A stretch of 36,284 nucleotides of DNA from Spirochaetaceae bacterium (GCA_016744925.1 JADGDJ010000011.1:1-36284); one strand, 5' to 3'. Numbered from the stretch's first letter, positions 16,079-25,204 are shown. Program-made: numbers and translations. The notes: a model not told the origin generated them from the letters alone.

Positions 16079-17307
16079 GTGATGGTTCCCTATCTCAGGA
16101 TGAAATAGATGCATTGTTATTAGGTGGAAGCGTAGAGTCTTCCGATTCAGGAGCATCGCAGTCGGGATCTTCTCTGTCTGCTTCAGAAGAAAATGCTCTC
16201 ATATCTCTTTTACAGAGCGCCAGTGAGTCCCAATCGGGAACCCTTTCAGGTATGATGGGGAAAACCGTAACTATGGGTGCTCCCGGTCTTGAAGTCGTTG
16301 ATAAAACAGCTCTTCAGGGATCTCTGGAAGATGAGATCGTTGAAATTAAGATCAATTATAAAGAGGGGGTCGTCGGAGAGCATTTTTATTATCTCAGCAC
16401 TGCCGACGCCTTAAAATTAGCCGGTCCCATGATTGGACAGGAGGATGTGGAACTCAACGCAACAGCCATTTCGGCAATCGGAGAAGCCATATCGCAGATA
16501 ACCGGAGCTTCTGTTACCGTTATCGGAGATCAAATCGGAAAGACGATTATGCCCGATTCTCCCGATGGGCAGAGCATTCCCAAAACTATGATACGTCCTT
16601 CACAGGGCGATCTTGTTAAAGTTAATTTCAATGTTTCCATCGATGGGGGAGATTCTTTCAACTTGATGGAAGTTTTTGATCTCTCACTTGCAAAAGAGAT
16701 TGCATCTTTAGCCGGAGGGGAACCTGAGGCAGATATGATGGCTGATTTATCTGCCATGGCAGGTGGTGGCATGGACATGATGGGCGGTCTCGGTGGAGCG
16801 CAACCCGATATGGGTATGGGCCAGATGGGAATGAACCAGATGGGTGGTCAGATGGGTGGTCAGATGGGTGGTCAGATGGGCGGTCAGATGGGGATGAACC
16901 AGATGGGCGGTCAGATGGGAATGAACCAGATGGGAATGAACCAGATGGGTGCGAATCAGCAGATGATGGGATATGGAATGGGGCAGCAGCCTCCCAATGT
17001 TCAGGGGGTTCAACTACCTGACTTCGGTTCAGCCGTAACTCCGTCGGAACAGAGAAATATCGGACTGCTTATGGATGTTTCCATGGAGCTAACTGTAGAA
17101 CTGGGTCGTACTAAGTGGCAGATTAAAGATATTCTCGGAATGGGGGAAGGTACCATTATCGAACTCGATAAACTTGCCGGTGAGCCAGTAGATATTCTCG
17201 TAAACCACAATCTGATAGCAAAAGGGGAAGTTGTTGTTATCGATGAAAACTTTGGTGTGCGAGTAACGGAAATTGTCTCATCAATGGACAGATTACAAAA
17301 AGGATGA
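16075..17307 (+). CDS. fliY: FliY (FliN-type) motor switch protein with CheC-like domain
   Basis: C-ring component. 410 residues, much longer than a plain FliN. It begins with a second CheY-binding peptide, LSQDEIDALL (residues 6-15). A Ser-rich linker (18-60) follows, then a CheC/FliY-like domain (about 85-210). Its phosphatase-type motif reads S133-x3-E137-x2-S140, with serine in place of the catalytic asparagine, so dephosphorylation of CheY is uncertain. Residues about 245-302 are a Met-Gly-Gln-Asn repeat linker. The C-terminal SpoA/FliN domain (about 325-405) includes LGRTKWQIKDILGMGEGTIIELDKLAGEPVDILVN. It could equally be annotated fliN. Confidence 0.92.
   Translation: MSDGSLSQDEIDALLLGGSVESSDSGASQSGSSLSASEENALISLLQSASESQSGTLSGMMGKTVTMGAPGLEVVDKTALQGSLEDEIVEIKINYKEGVVGEHFYYLSTADALKLAGPMIGQEDVELNATAISAIGEAISQITGASVTVIGDQIGKTIMPDSPDGQSIPKTMIRPSQGDLVKVNFNVSIDGGDSFNLMEVFDLSLAKEIASLAGGEPEADMMADLSAMAGGGMDMMGGLGGAQPDMGMGQMGMNQMGGQMGGQMGGQMGGQMGMNQMGGQMGMNQMGMNQMGANQQMMGYGMGQQPPNVQGVQLPDFGSAVTPSEQRNIGLLMDVSMELTVELGRTKWQIKDILGMGEGTIIELDKLAGEPVDILVNHNLIAKGEVVVIDENFGVRVTEIVSSMDRLQKG
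16822..16956 (+). repeat. In-frame tandem array of 12- and 15-base units in fliY
   Basis: Ten consecutive units, each beginning CAGATGGG, of 15, 12, 12, 12, 12, 15, 12, 15, 15 and 15 bases (135 bases in all), encoding QMGMN, QMGG or QMGAN. All unit lengths are multiples of three, so gain or loss of units by slippage would keep the frame and only change the length of the linker between the CheC-like and SpoA domains. Confidence 0.9.
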
Positions 17308-17310
17308 TAA

Positions 17311-17318
17311 ACCGATAA
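17311..17318 (+). promoter_or_regulatory. Possible sigma-28 -10 element before fliO
   Basis: ACCGATAA matches GCCGATAA at seven of eight positions and lies in the short fliY-fliO gap, 31 bases before the proposed fliO start. The expected TAAA 15 bases upstream is absent (ATTA at 17292-17295), so this is only a weak candidate. Confidence 0.2.
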
Positions 17319-17348
17319 CTGAATAAAGTGTAACTTGGGAGGGGAACA

Positions 17349-17954
17349 CTGAAACATTATATAATACTGCTCATGATAGGAATATTCACATCTGTGATTA
17401 TTCCTCTTTCTGCTCAGGAAGTATCAGAGAGCACAGAAACACCAGCAACTGCTGTAGATGAAACTACACTGGTCATCAATACCGGCGAGCTTCCTGAAGC
17501 TGCCGATCCTGATGTCAATGTCTCGGCCATCGGGTTTTCCGATCTCATACGGACGATTCTTGTACTTTTACTCGTAATCGGTGCCATTTATGTGGTTCTC
17601 TTAATCTTAAAAAAATTCTCAACATCGGGCATAGACGGTAGTTCCCTTATAAACGTGGTCGGTTCTAAAGGTCTGATGAAAGATTCGGCAGTACATCTGC
17701 TCGAAGTGGGAAATCAGGTTTTTCTTGTCGGCAGTGGAAATAGTTCCGTCAATCTTATTTCAGAGATTACCGATCAGGAAACAATTGATAATATCCGCCT
17801 CAATCTCTCTAAGGATAATCCGAAGAATAACAGCAGCTTTGCCGATAGAATCGGACGAATGATCGATACGGGTAAAAAAAAGAAAACTGAAGAAACAGTA
17901 AGAAACTCAGAAAGCTTTCTCCGCAGTCAACGCGACAGGCTTAAGGACCTCTGA
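17349..17954 (+). CDS. fliO: FliO (FliZ), flagellar export gate assembly protein
   Basis: Membrane protein that helps assemble the FliP ring of the export gate. The start is proposed at CTG 17349: GGGAGGGG (17337-17344) lies four bases before it, and reading from there gives MKHYIILLMIGIFTSVII, a normal signal peptide ending near SAQ/E (residue 23). The first ATG (17373) is 28 bases from the Shine-Dalgarno and cuts off the positively charged n-region. In-frame TAA at 17331 excludes anything earlier. From CTG the protein has 201 residues. A membrane segment lies at about residues 65-88, followed by a basic cytoplasmic tail. The stop shares a base with fliP (TGATG). Confidence 0.85.
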   Translation: MKHYIILLMIGIFTSVIIPLSAQEVSESTETPATAVDETTLVINTGELPEAADPDVNVSAIGFSDLIRTILVLLLVIGAIYVVLLILKKFSTSGIDGSSLINVVGSKGLMKDSAVHLLEVGNQVFLVGSGNSSVNLISEITDQETIDNIRLNLSKDNPKNNSSFADRIGRMIDTGKKKKTEETVRNSESFLRSQRDRLKDL

Positions 17955-18760
17955 TGAAAAAGTTTCTATTTGCATTTATGCTCTTATTGCCTCTGGTTTC
18001 ACTCGGCTCACAAACTGCTGAAGAAACCGAAGGTGATGCTGTCTCTCAAATAATTGAAGAGGCGCAGAGCAGCAATTTCAATATACCTTTTCTCAATCTA
18101 TCTTTAAGAGAGCCCGAAACAAATAACGAAGTGGCACTTTCTATACAGTTGATTCTTCTTCTGACTGTATTGACTCTCGCACCGTCCATTGTCATTCTCA
18201 TGACTTCGTTTTTACGGATTTCAATAGTTCTGGATTTTATAAAGAGGGCTATGTCGCTGCAACAGGTGCCGCCGTCTAATGTTCTTATGGGTATAGCTTT
18301 ATTTTTAACTTTGTTTGTTATGTGGCCAACCTTTTCAGAAATTTATGACAATGCCTTTAAACCTTTTGCCGACGGAGAGATCGGTTTTACAGAACTATAC
18401 GAAGAAGGGGTAAAACCCCTGCGACTTTTTATGTACACACAGATGGACGGGAATCATGACAGCATCGCTCTTTTTATGAATATGAGCGGCCTTGATCAAC
18501 CTGAGACATTTGCCGATGTCCCCACATATGTGGTCATTCCCGCATTTATTCTCAATGAGCTGACCATTGCCTTTAAGATAGGTATACTGCTCTATTTCCC
18601 TTTTATTGTCATCGATATGGTTGTGTCTTCCATCCTGATGTCTATGGGGATGATCATGCTTCCTCCAGTCATGATCTCCATGCCATTCAAGCTGATTCTG
18701 TTTGTTATGGTAGATGGATGGGGCATGATAATTCGTCAGCTTATTTTGAGTTTTTTGTAA
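17954..18760 (+). CDS. fliP: FliP, export gate protein
   Basis: Core of the FliPQR export gate inside the MS-ring. 268 residues. A cleavable signal peptide covers residues 1-19 (MKKFLFAFMLLLPLVSLGS), as in many FliP proteins. Four membrane segments follow. Conserved motifs seen: LTLAPSIVILMTSFLRISIVLDFIKRAM (about residues 75-102), PPSNVLMGIALFLTLFVMWP, and near the C-terminus MSMGMIMLPPVMISMPFKLILFVMVDGW. It starts on the TGATG of fliO, ensuring coupled synthesis with its assembly factor. Confidence 0.97.
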   Translation: MKKFLFAFMLLLPLVSLGSQTAEETEGDAVSQIIEEAQSSNFNIPFLNLSLREPETNNEVALSIQLILLLTVLTLAPSIVILMTSFLRISIVLDFIKRAMSLQQVPPSNVLMGIALFLTLFVMWPTFSEIYDNAFKPFADGEIGFTELYEEGVKPLRLFMYTQMDGNHDSIALFMNMSGLDQPETFADVPTYVVIPAFILNELTIAFKIGILLYFPFIVIDMVVSSILMSMGMIMLPPVMISMPFKLILFVMVDGWGMIIRQLILSFL

Positions 18761-18787
18761 CTTCATGGTAGGTATAGGAGATAATTT

Positions 18788-19057
18788 ATGACTACAGGTT
18801 TTATTGTCAGTCTGCTGAGAAGCAGTATCATACAGACTCTATCTATTGCAGCGCCCGTATTATTAACTTCGATGCTTATCGGTCTTATTATCTCGATTTT
18901 TCAGGCCGTGACATCCATACAGGATCAGACATTAACTTTTGTTCCCAAAATTGTGGCCATTTTGACCATTATAGGTATCTTCGGAGCCTGGATGATGGGT
19001 TCTATGGCCAATTTTACGACGAATCTTTTTAATATGATACCGACTATAGCGGGTTAA
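18788..19057 (+). CDS. fliQ: FliQ, export gate protein
   Basis: Small export gate subunit with two membrane helices that packs around FliP and FliR. 89 residues, exactly the usual size. Seen: IIQTLSIAAPVLLTSMLIGLIISIFQAVTSIQDQTLTFVPKI, which is the family signature with the conserved Gln-Ala-x-Thr-x-Ile-x-Asp/Glu-x-Thr-Leu segment between the helices. A GGTATAGGAG Shine-Dalgarno precedes the ATG by seven bases. fliR begins seven bases after the stop. Confidence 0.97.
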   Translation: MTTGFIVSLLRSSIIQTLSIAAPVLLTSMLIGLIISIFQAVTSIQDQTLTFVPKIVAILTIIGIFGAWMMGSMANFTTNLFNMIPTIAG

Positions 19058-19064
19058 GGACTAG

Positions 19065-19859
19065 ATGGATTTTAATGCTCTGCTTTCGGATGGACAGATA
19101 TTTTTTCTCATTTTTGCCAGGATAATCGCTATGATGACCTTGATGCCCATCATGTCCTCTACAGCATTTCCCGGTACCGCAAGAGCGGCTTTGGCTTTTT
19201 TTACGTCATTTGCTGTTTTTCCCATGGCCAGAAATTTGAATTTTGTGATTCCCGATAATGGACTTCTATACGCTATCCTTGTAATTGGAGAAGTTCTTGT
19301 GGGGATCATTCTCGCTTTTATTATTCAATTAGTCTTCACTGTTTTTCAAGTCGCCGGCCAGATGTTTTCTGTTCAGATGGGGTTTGGTGCCTCTCAGGTT
19401 TACGACCCTCTTTCGCAAATCCAGATTCCCCTTCTCGGGCAATTTCTAAATTTGATAGCCATGCTTGTTTTTCTCGTCACAGGCGGATTGAAAAAAATAT
19501 TCTTAACGGGAATATATCAATCTTTTGTTGCCGTAAAAGCATCGGATCTGTTTATACAGAGGGAAATGCTTCTGGATTATTTTATAGGTGTTCTCGGAAA
19601 TCTGTTTGAGCAGGCTATTATTATAGCCATTCCCATAATGGGCACGCTCATTCTTCTATCTGTCACTATGGGACTGCTGGCTAAAGCGGCTCCCCAGATG
19701 AATCTTCTTATGGTAGGTTTTCCTATACAGATTAGCCTCGGCTTTATTATGATGATTGCATCAATGCCTTTTCTAATAGAGAAATTTACCATTATTATCA
19801 ATGCCGGGTTTGATCAGATCCTGATTATTCTCGATACGGCTTACAGAGGAACCCTATGA
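19065..19859 (+). CDS. fliR: FliR, export gate protein
   Basis: Polytopic subunit completing the FliPQR gate. 264 residues, normal. About six hydrophobic stretches are visible. Family motifs: FARIIAMMTLMPIMSSTAFPGTARAALAF at about residues 16-44, GEVLVGIILAFIIQLVFTVFQVAGQMFSVQMGFGASQVYDP at about 76-116, and the KAAPQMNLLMVGFPIQISLGF segment at about 207-227. It overlaps flhB by four bases (ATGA), which is typical of the fliR-flhB pair; some bacteria fuse the two. Confidence 0.96.
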   Translation: MDFNALLSDGQIFFLIFARIIAMMTLMPIMSSTAFPGTARAALAFFTSFAVFPMARNLNFVIPDNGLLYAILVIGEVLVGIILAFIIQLVFTVFQVAGQMFSVQMGFGASQVYDPLSQIQIPLLGQFLNLIAMLVFLVTGGLKKIFLTGIYQSFVAVKASDLFIQREMLLDYFIGVLGNLFEQAIIIAIPIMGTLILLSVTMGLLAKAAPQMNLLMVGFPIQISLGFIMMIASMPFLIEKFTIIINAGFDQILIILDTAYRGTL

Positions 19860-21010
19860 GCCAAAACGGTATAATTAAACTTTTCAGATCCTCCGAATAT
19901 GATGATCAGCTCATACCTATGGATATTCAGTGGTTTGCCGCCGATGATGAAGGGCGAACTGAAGATCCTACAGAACAAAAGAAGAAAAAAGCCAGAGAAG
20001 ATGGAAAAGTCGCCAAAACGGCAGAACTCACAGCATCTCTGGTGATGTTGTTTCCCCTTGTTACGATTGGTATTCTCGCTGGTTATATGATCACGCAATT
20101 GGCTCAGATGCTCAATTTTTTTATTGCGAGCAGCACTTCCATAGATATTGTTGTGGATCGGGTTCCCTTTCAGGCTTTTCTCAGTTATTTTCTTAAACTG
20201 ACAGTGCCTATTTTTACCATATCCTATATTTCAGCTTTTATGGGTAATGTAATGCAGGTGGGTTTAAAAATTACTCCCAAAGCGATAAAGCCTGATTTTA
20301 AAAAGATTAAACCTGATATTGTCAACTGGGCAAAAAAGTCTCTTTTTTCATTAGAGGCTTTTTTCAATTTTTCTAAATCGATTATAAAAATAATAATCAT
20401 AGGTACTGTGGCTTATCAGGATGTACGGAAAAATATTCCTCAACTGGCTAATATGTCTCAGATTCCCCTCGGGGAGAGTTTTAGCTTTGTCGCTCACATC
20501 GCTTTTGGCCTTGCAGTAAAAGCAGCGCTGATACTAATGTCTCTTTCTTTGCCTGATTATTTCTTTCAGAGAAAACAGCATCTTGATTCTCTGAAGATGA
20601 CCAAGCACGAAGTTAAAGAGGAACACAAGCAGATGGAAGGGGATCCTCTGGTCAAAAGCAGGCTCAGGCAGAGAATGCAGGAGATCCTCACTTCCAATAT
20701 GATACAGAACGTTCCCGAAGCGGATGTTATTGTTACAAACCCGACCCACTTCGCTGTAGCTCTTGAGTGGAATAATGAAACCATGGTGGCTCCGACAGTC
20801 ACGGCAAAGGGGCAGGACAATATCGCATTCAGGATTAGAGATGTGGCCAAAGAGAACAATGTGCCAATTATAGAGAATAAACCTCTGGCCAGAGGTCTTT
20901 ATGCGGCAGTGGAAATAGGAGAGATGATTCCCGAAGAGTATTGGGATATCGTTTCGCGAGTACTCGCAGAGGTCTACCGCATCAGCGGCAAGCTCTCTGG
21001 TGAAAAGTAA
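19856..21010 (+). CDS. flhB: FlhB, export specificity switch protein
   Basis: Export gate protein whose cytoplasmic domain autocleaves to switch export from rod/hook to filament substrates. 384 residues. The cleavage site NPTH is present at residues 295-298 (AAC at 20738), within VTNPTHFAVAL. The N-terminal RTEDPTEQKKKKAREDGKVAKTAEL motif starts at about residue 34, after a roughly 30-residue leader (LIPMDIQWFAADDEG) longer than in enterics. Four membrane segments occupy about residues 60-225. Autocleavage is inferred from the motif and coupling to FliK from family knowledge. Confidence 0.96.
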   Translation: MSQNGIIKLFRSSEYDDQLIPMDIQWFAADDEGRTEDPTEQKKKKAREDGKVAKTAELTASLVMLFPLVTIGILAGYMITQLAQMLNFFIASSTSIDIVVDRVPFQAFLSYFLKLTVPIFTISYISAFMGNVMQVGLKITPKAIKPDFKKIKPDIVNWAKKSLFSLEAFFNFSKSIIKIIIIGTVAYQDVRKNIPQLANMSQIPLGESFSFVAHIAFGLAVKAALILMSLSLPDYFFQRKQHLDSLKMTKHEVKEEHKQMEGDPLVKSRLRQRMQEILTSNMIQNVPEADVIVTNPTHFAVALEWNNETMVAPTVTAKGQDNIAFRIRDVAKENNVPIIENKPLARGLYAAVEIGEMIPEEYWDIVSRVLAEVYRISGKLSGEK

Positions 21011-21027
21011 AAAAGAGGAGTTGAAAA

Positions 21028-23127
21028 TTGGCTGATTTTCAAAAAGCATTAAAAAGCGTATTCGGTAAGCAGCAGACCGACCTGTTAATAACCATTGGTG
21101 TTTTATCTATCGTTATGATGCTGATAATACCACTACCGACATGGATGCTCGATATGCTCATGTCTGTAAACCTGATGCTGGCAATAATGATCATCCTCAT
21201 TGTTCTTTTTACAAATGACCCTCTGGAGTTTTCAATATTTCCAACGGTGCTGCTCATATCGACAGTTTTCGGATTGGCACTGAATGTTTCTTCCACACGA
21301 CTTATTCTCTCCAGAGGAGAGACTTTTGATGGTAGGATCGTCAAATCCTTTGCCACATTTGTTGTTGGTTCCGAGGGGACTCAGGGTATAGTCATCGGTG
21401 CTATTATATTTATAATCATCATTGCTGTTCAGTTTATGGTTATCACCAAAGGTGCCACCAGAGTTGCCGAAGTTGCAGCCCGTTTTACATTGGATGCTTT
21501 ACCAGGAAAGCAGATGGCCATTGATGCAGAATATAATTCGGGACTGATCACCGATGATCAGGCCAGGAAAAAGAAGGCTAAACTTCAAAAATCTGTAGAC
21601 TTTTACGGTGCTATGGATGGTGCGACAAAATTCGTCTCCGGAACAGTACAGGTCGGAATAGTGATTACTCTGATCAATGTTATCGGAGGAATAATTGTCG
21701 GTGTAACCATTCACGGAGAGCCTATTACAAGTGCTCTCAACACCTATACGTCACTGACAATTGGTGACGGGCTTGTCTCTCAGTTGCCGACTTTGATTAT
21801 TTCTGTATCGACCGGTCTAATTGTGACCAGGTCTGTCGGTGATGGATCATTGGGTGATGACGTAAAAGAACAGTTTACTGCCCAGTCTAAAATATATTGG
21901 ATTACGGCTGTATTCCTCTTTATTCTCGGAGTGCTTCCGGGCTTCCCGTGGTATCTTCTTCTGCCTATGTCTGGAATGACAGCATTTCTGGCATTTCGTC
22001 TGACAAGAAAGAAATATATTGAAGAGGAACTGGCAAAAACAGGCAATGATAAGGAAGCTGCCGCAGCGGAAAAACCCGCTGAAATGTCTCCTGTTGTCCC
22101 TCTCGATCCTCTTTCTCTTGAATTGGGTTACGGACTGATTCCCCTTGTGGATCAGGACAACGGTGCTGAACTCTTGGACCGGTTGACGAGAATTCGCCGT
22201 GAAGCGGCTCTTGATTTAGGGCTGGTCGTTCCCCGGATCAGAATTATTGACAATATGCGTCTCGAACCATCAGAGTACTGTCTGAAGATAAAAGGTGTTG
22301 AAATGGGCCGTGGTACAATTCGTATGGGGCATTTTCTCGCGATTAATCCCGGCGGTGAGAGAGAGAGTCTCGATGGAGAAAAGACAACAGATCCCGCATT
22401 CGGTCTTCCTGCTATCTGGATTAATGAAAGTACCAGAGAGAGAGGAGAAAGACTGGGGTATACAGTAGTCGATTCACCATCGATCATCGCCACACATCTC
22501 ACAGAAATTATAAAGAAACACAGTTCGGAAATTATCGGACGCCAGGAAGTTCAATCCATGCTCGATACACTAAAAGAAAACTATCCTGCTGTTGTCGAAG
22601 AAGTTCGAAAAGTTTTTTCCACTGGAGAGATTCAGAAAGTTTTCCAGGGATTACTAAAAGAACAGGTTTCCATCAGAAATCTTGTAGTCATTCTGGAAAC
22701 TCTCGGGGATTACGGATCGATGACGAAAGAACCGGGCTTTCTCATAGAAAAAGTGCGGCAGGCACTGGGCAGACAGATATGTTTACAGTATGCTGAAGAG
22801 GATAATACCTTAAGAGTTTTAACCATAAATCCTGAAGTAGAACAGCAGATAGTCGAGTCGCGTATGGACTCGGCAACAGGTTCTGTCGCCGCGTTGAACC
22901 CTCAGTTTCAACGCTTGTGGATAAATTCAGTATTGAACAGTGTACAGGAGATACAGAATTTAGGATATTATCCTATAATTCTGTGCAGCGAAGCTGCCAG
23001 AGCGCTTGTCAGGTCTTCCACAATCAGGGATATACCGGACCTGGTTATATTGTCAGTACCGGAAATTGCTTCAAATATGACAATAGAGTCTATGGGTGAA
23101 ATATCAATTGACATGAAGGAATCCTAA
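21028..23127 (+). CDS. flhA: FlhA, export gate and substrate docking protein
   Basis: Nonameric export gate protein that couples proton flow to export and docks chaperone-substrate complexes. 699 residues, full length. TTG start, supported by GAGGAG at 21015-21020. About eight membrane segments lie in the first 320 residues. The FHIPEP signature is clear at about residues 148-175 (RFTLDALPGKQMAID followed by the D-D-Q-A-R loop). The cytoplasmic C-domain starts near 350, with GRGTIRMGHFLAINPGG and FGLPAIWI. The stop shares a base with flhF (TAATG). Confidence 0.96.
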   Translation: MADFQKALKSVFGKQQTDLLITIGVLSIVMMLIIPLPTWMLDMLMSVNLMLAIMIILIVLFTNDPLEFSIFPTVLLISTVFGLALNVSSTRLILSRGETFDGRIVKSFATFVVGSEGTQGIVIGAIIFIIIIAVQFMVITKGATRVAEVAARFTLDALPGKQMAIDAEYNSGLITDDQARKKKAKLQKSVDFYGAMDGATKFVSGTVQVGIVITLINVIGGIIVGVTIHGEPITSALNTYTSLTIGDGLVSQLPTLIISVSTGLIVTRSVGDGSLGDDVKEQFTAQSKIYWITAVFLFILGVLPGFPWYLLLPMSGMTAFLAFRLTRKKYIEEELAKTGNDKEAAAAEKPAEMSPVVPLDPLSLELGYGLIPLVDQDNGAELLDRLTRIRREAALDLGLVVPRIRIIDNMRLEPSEYCLKIKGVEMGRGTIRMGHFLAINPGGERESLDGEKTTDPAFGLPAIWINESTRERGERLGYTVVDSPSIIATHLTEIIKKHSSEIIGRQEVQSMLDTLKENYPAVVEEVRKVFSTGEIQKVFQGLLKEQVSIRNLVVILETLGDYGSMTKEPGFLIEKVRQALGRQICLQYAEEDNTLRVLTINPEVEQQIVESRMDSATGSVAALNPQFQRLWINSVLNSVQEIQNLGYYPIILCSEAARALVRSSTIRDIPDLVILSVPEIASNMTIESMGEISIDMKES

Positions 23128-24308
23128 TGGAATATTTTACAGAAAGGGGTGCCAGCCATAGAGATGTGCTGGATAAAATTAGCTCTAAGTACGGTTTGAA
23201 TACAATTATTATGACCAGAAAAACAATCACAATGGGCGGATTCCTCGGACTTTTCAAAAAAGAGGGTGTTGAGTACACCGGATATATATCGGATAAAGCA
23301 AGACAGGATACTTCATCTAGAGATAATCAGGCGAAAAAAGCCATACTGGAAGCTGCCGGGAAAAAGGAAAGTTCTCTTATGGAAAATCTGCTCGAAGAGG
23401 TAAAAAGTCTTCGTGGGGAACTCCATTCGGGACCGATAAATGCTCCTGTTAAACAACATGAAAATATAGAAAATCTGGATGAATTGCTCAGGGAGAATGA
23501 TTTTTCCCATAATTTTATAACTGAACTGACAGACCGGTTAAAAAAAGAATTTTCCCTGGAAGATCTCGATGATTACTCTCTTATACAACAGTCAATTTTA
23601 GAATGGATTGGTGATAAAATCAGGATTTATAAAGAGAAGCCCTCACGGGTTCCCCGCATATTCATACTGGTGGGACCGACCGGTGTGGGCAAGACGACCA
23701 CTATAGCCAAATTAGCGGCGATTAAAGGAATAGCCACTTCGGACAAATCTCCTCTAAGTGTTCGCATGATAACGATCGATAATTATCGTATAGGTGCCAA
23801 AAAACAGATTGAGACTTATGGAGACATTATGGGTATACCCGTGTCCTGCGTTGAAACATTCGGTGATCTCGAAAAAAAGATACATCAGTATAACGATGCC
23901 GATCTCATTCTCGTTGACACCATAGGTAAGAGTCCAACTGATTTTATGAAACTGGCGGAAATGAGGAAACTGCTCGACGCCTGCGGCAATGGCAGCGAAG
24001 TTCACCTGGCAATTTCCTCAACAACGAAAACCTGTGATGTTAAAGAAATCCTCAGTCAGTTCGAACCCTTTAAATATGAATCTGTAATCCTTACAAAACT
24101 CGATGAGACGGCTCTGGTCGGCAACATTATCAGTTTGTTGGCAGAGTGTGGAAAAGCCATCTCCTATATCACTGACGGTCAGGTTGTTCCGCAGGATATC
24201 GAAGCGGCCACAAAAATCAAATTATTGGAAAAACTTGCTGGATTTTCAGTAGACAGAGAAAAACTATTGAGAAAATTTCCCATATATAATTCAGCGATCT
24301 GGAGATAA
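23127..24308 (+). CDS. flhF: FlhF, SRP-type GTPase for flagellar placement
   Basis: SRP-family GTPase that sets the position and number of flagella at the cell pole. 393 residues. N-terminal basic/variable region with MGGFLGLFKKEGVEYTGYI (about residues 36-55); helical N-domain about 110-170; G-domain with Walker A GPTGVGKTTT near 182-191, DNYRIGAKKQIETYG, G3 as DTIGKSP (family usually DTAGRSP), and G4 TKLDETA near 330. The deviation at G3 is conservative. It starts on TAATG of flhA and is followed four bases later by flhG, its ATPase regulator. Confidence 0.95.
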   Translation: MEYFTERGASHRDVLDKISSKYGLNTIIMTRKTITMGGFLGLFKKEGVEYTGYISDKARQDTSSRDNQAKKAILEAAGKKESSLMENLLEEVKSLRGELHSGPINAPVKQHENIENLDELLRENDFSHNFITELTDRLKKEFSLEDLDDYSLIQQSILEWIGDKIRIYKEKPSRVPRIFILVGPTGVGKTTTIAKLAAIKGIATSDKSPLSVRMITIDNYRIGAKKQIETYGDIMGIPVSCVETFGDLEKKIHQYNDADLILVDTIGKSPTDFMKLAEMRKLLDACGNGSEVHLAISSTTKTCDVKEILSQFEPFKYESVILTKLDETALVGNIISLLAECGKAISYITDGQVVPQDIEAATKIKLLEKLAGFSVDREKLLRKFPIYNSAIWR

Positions 24309-24312
24309 GAAG

Positions 24313-25203
24313 TTGGAAGATCAGGCAGAAAAACTCAGAGAAATAATGAAAAACAAGCAGTTTGAAGATGATCAAACTGAAGTCCGCGGGGATACTGAAA
24401 AAAAGACGAAGATAATTACAATCGCCAGCGGAAAGGGTGGAGTCGGAAAGACTAATATTTCCACAAACCTCGCACTTGCCTATGGAAAGATCGGAAAAAA
24501 AGTAATTGTTCTCGATGCCGATCTCGGTCTTGCCAATGTAAATGTTGTCATGGGTATGATTCCCAAGTACAACCTCTATCACGTCATAAGAAAACAGAAG
24601 ACTATGAAAGAGGTTATTCTCGACACAGATTATGGGATCCAGATAGTTGCGGGAGCTTCGGGCTTCAGTAAAATAGCTAATTTGACAGATGAGGAAAGAG
24701 ATTCTTTTATTTCCGAGCTGACAGAGCTCTCTTCTGCGGATATTATCATAATAGACACCAGTGCCGGTGTGTCGAGCAATGTACTCTCTTTTGTCGAAGC
24801 GGCCGATGAAGTTCTTATTGTGACCACACCGGAACCGACAGCTATAACCGATGCCTATGGGATTATAAAAATAATCTCTACGGAAATCGATGATCTCGAT
24901 CTCGATCTGAAGCTTATAGTCAATAGAGTCACATCTGTTACAGAAGCCAAAAAAATCTCTCAGAGAGTGATTAATATCGCCGGTCAGTTTCTGAATCTTA
25001 AAGTGGATTATCTCGGCTTTGTTTATGAGGATCCTTCCGTTGGAAGCTCTGTGAGGAAACAAATACCTTTTATGGTGGCAGATCCTAACGGAAAAGCATC
25101 AGGATGTCTTCAGCATATTGTGGGACGACTTGAAAATATTGAATATAAAGAGGGTGGTGGAGTGAGCCGTTTTATCAAGAAATTACTTCGAAAAGATCAG
25201 TAG
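24313..25203 (+). CDS. flhG: FlhG (YlxH/FleN), MinD-type ATPase
   Basis: MinD/ParA-family ATPase that works with FlhF to limit flagellar number. 296 residues. TTG start at 24313 with GGAG a few bases upstream. The deviant Walker A GKGGVGKTN is at residues 40-48, with the first lysine present (K41). Further motifs: VIVLDADLGLANVNVVMG (about 67-84) and DIIIIDTSAGVSSNVLSFVEAADEVLIVTTPEPTAITDAYG. The N-terminal 30 residues carry the FlhF-interacting-type Gln-rich/charged segment. The last residues are basic (IKKLLRKDQ), possibly aiding membrane contact. Confidence 0.94.
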   Translation: MEDQAEKLREIMKNKQFEDDQTEVRGDTEKKTKIITIASGKGGVGKTNISTNLALAYGKIGKKVIVLDADLGLANVNVVMGMIPKYNLYHVIRKQKTMKEVILDTDYGIQIVAGASGFSKIANLTDEERDSFISELTELSSADIIIIDTSAGVSSNVLSFVEAADEVLIVTTPEPTAITDAYGIIKIISTEIDDLDLDLKLIVNRVTSVTEAKKISQRVINIAGQFLNLKVDYLGFVYEDPSVGSSVRKQIPFMVADPNGKASGCLQHIVGRLENIEYKEGGGVSRFIKKLLRKDQ

Positions 25204-25204
25204 C

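Noticed and set aside
16747-17013. His/Leu/Thr-rich repeat protein on the minus strand
   Set aside because: Simply the reverse complement of the Met-Gly-Gln repeat array of fliY.
24217-25062. 281-codon open frame on the minus strand across flhF/flhG
   Set aside because: Lies antisense to flhG, whose motifs are intact; the translation is rich in Cys, His, Phe and Tyr with no family pattern and no ribosome site. A shadow of biased codon use.
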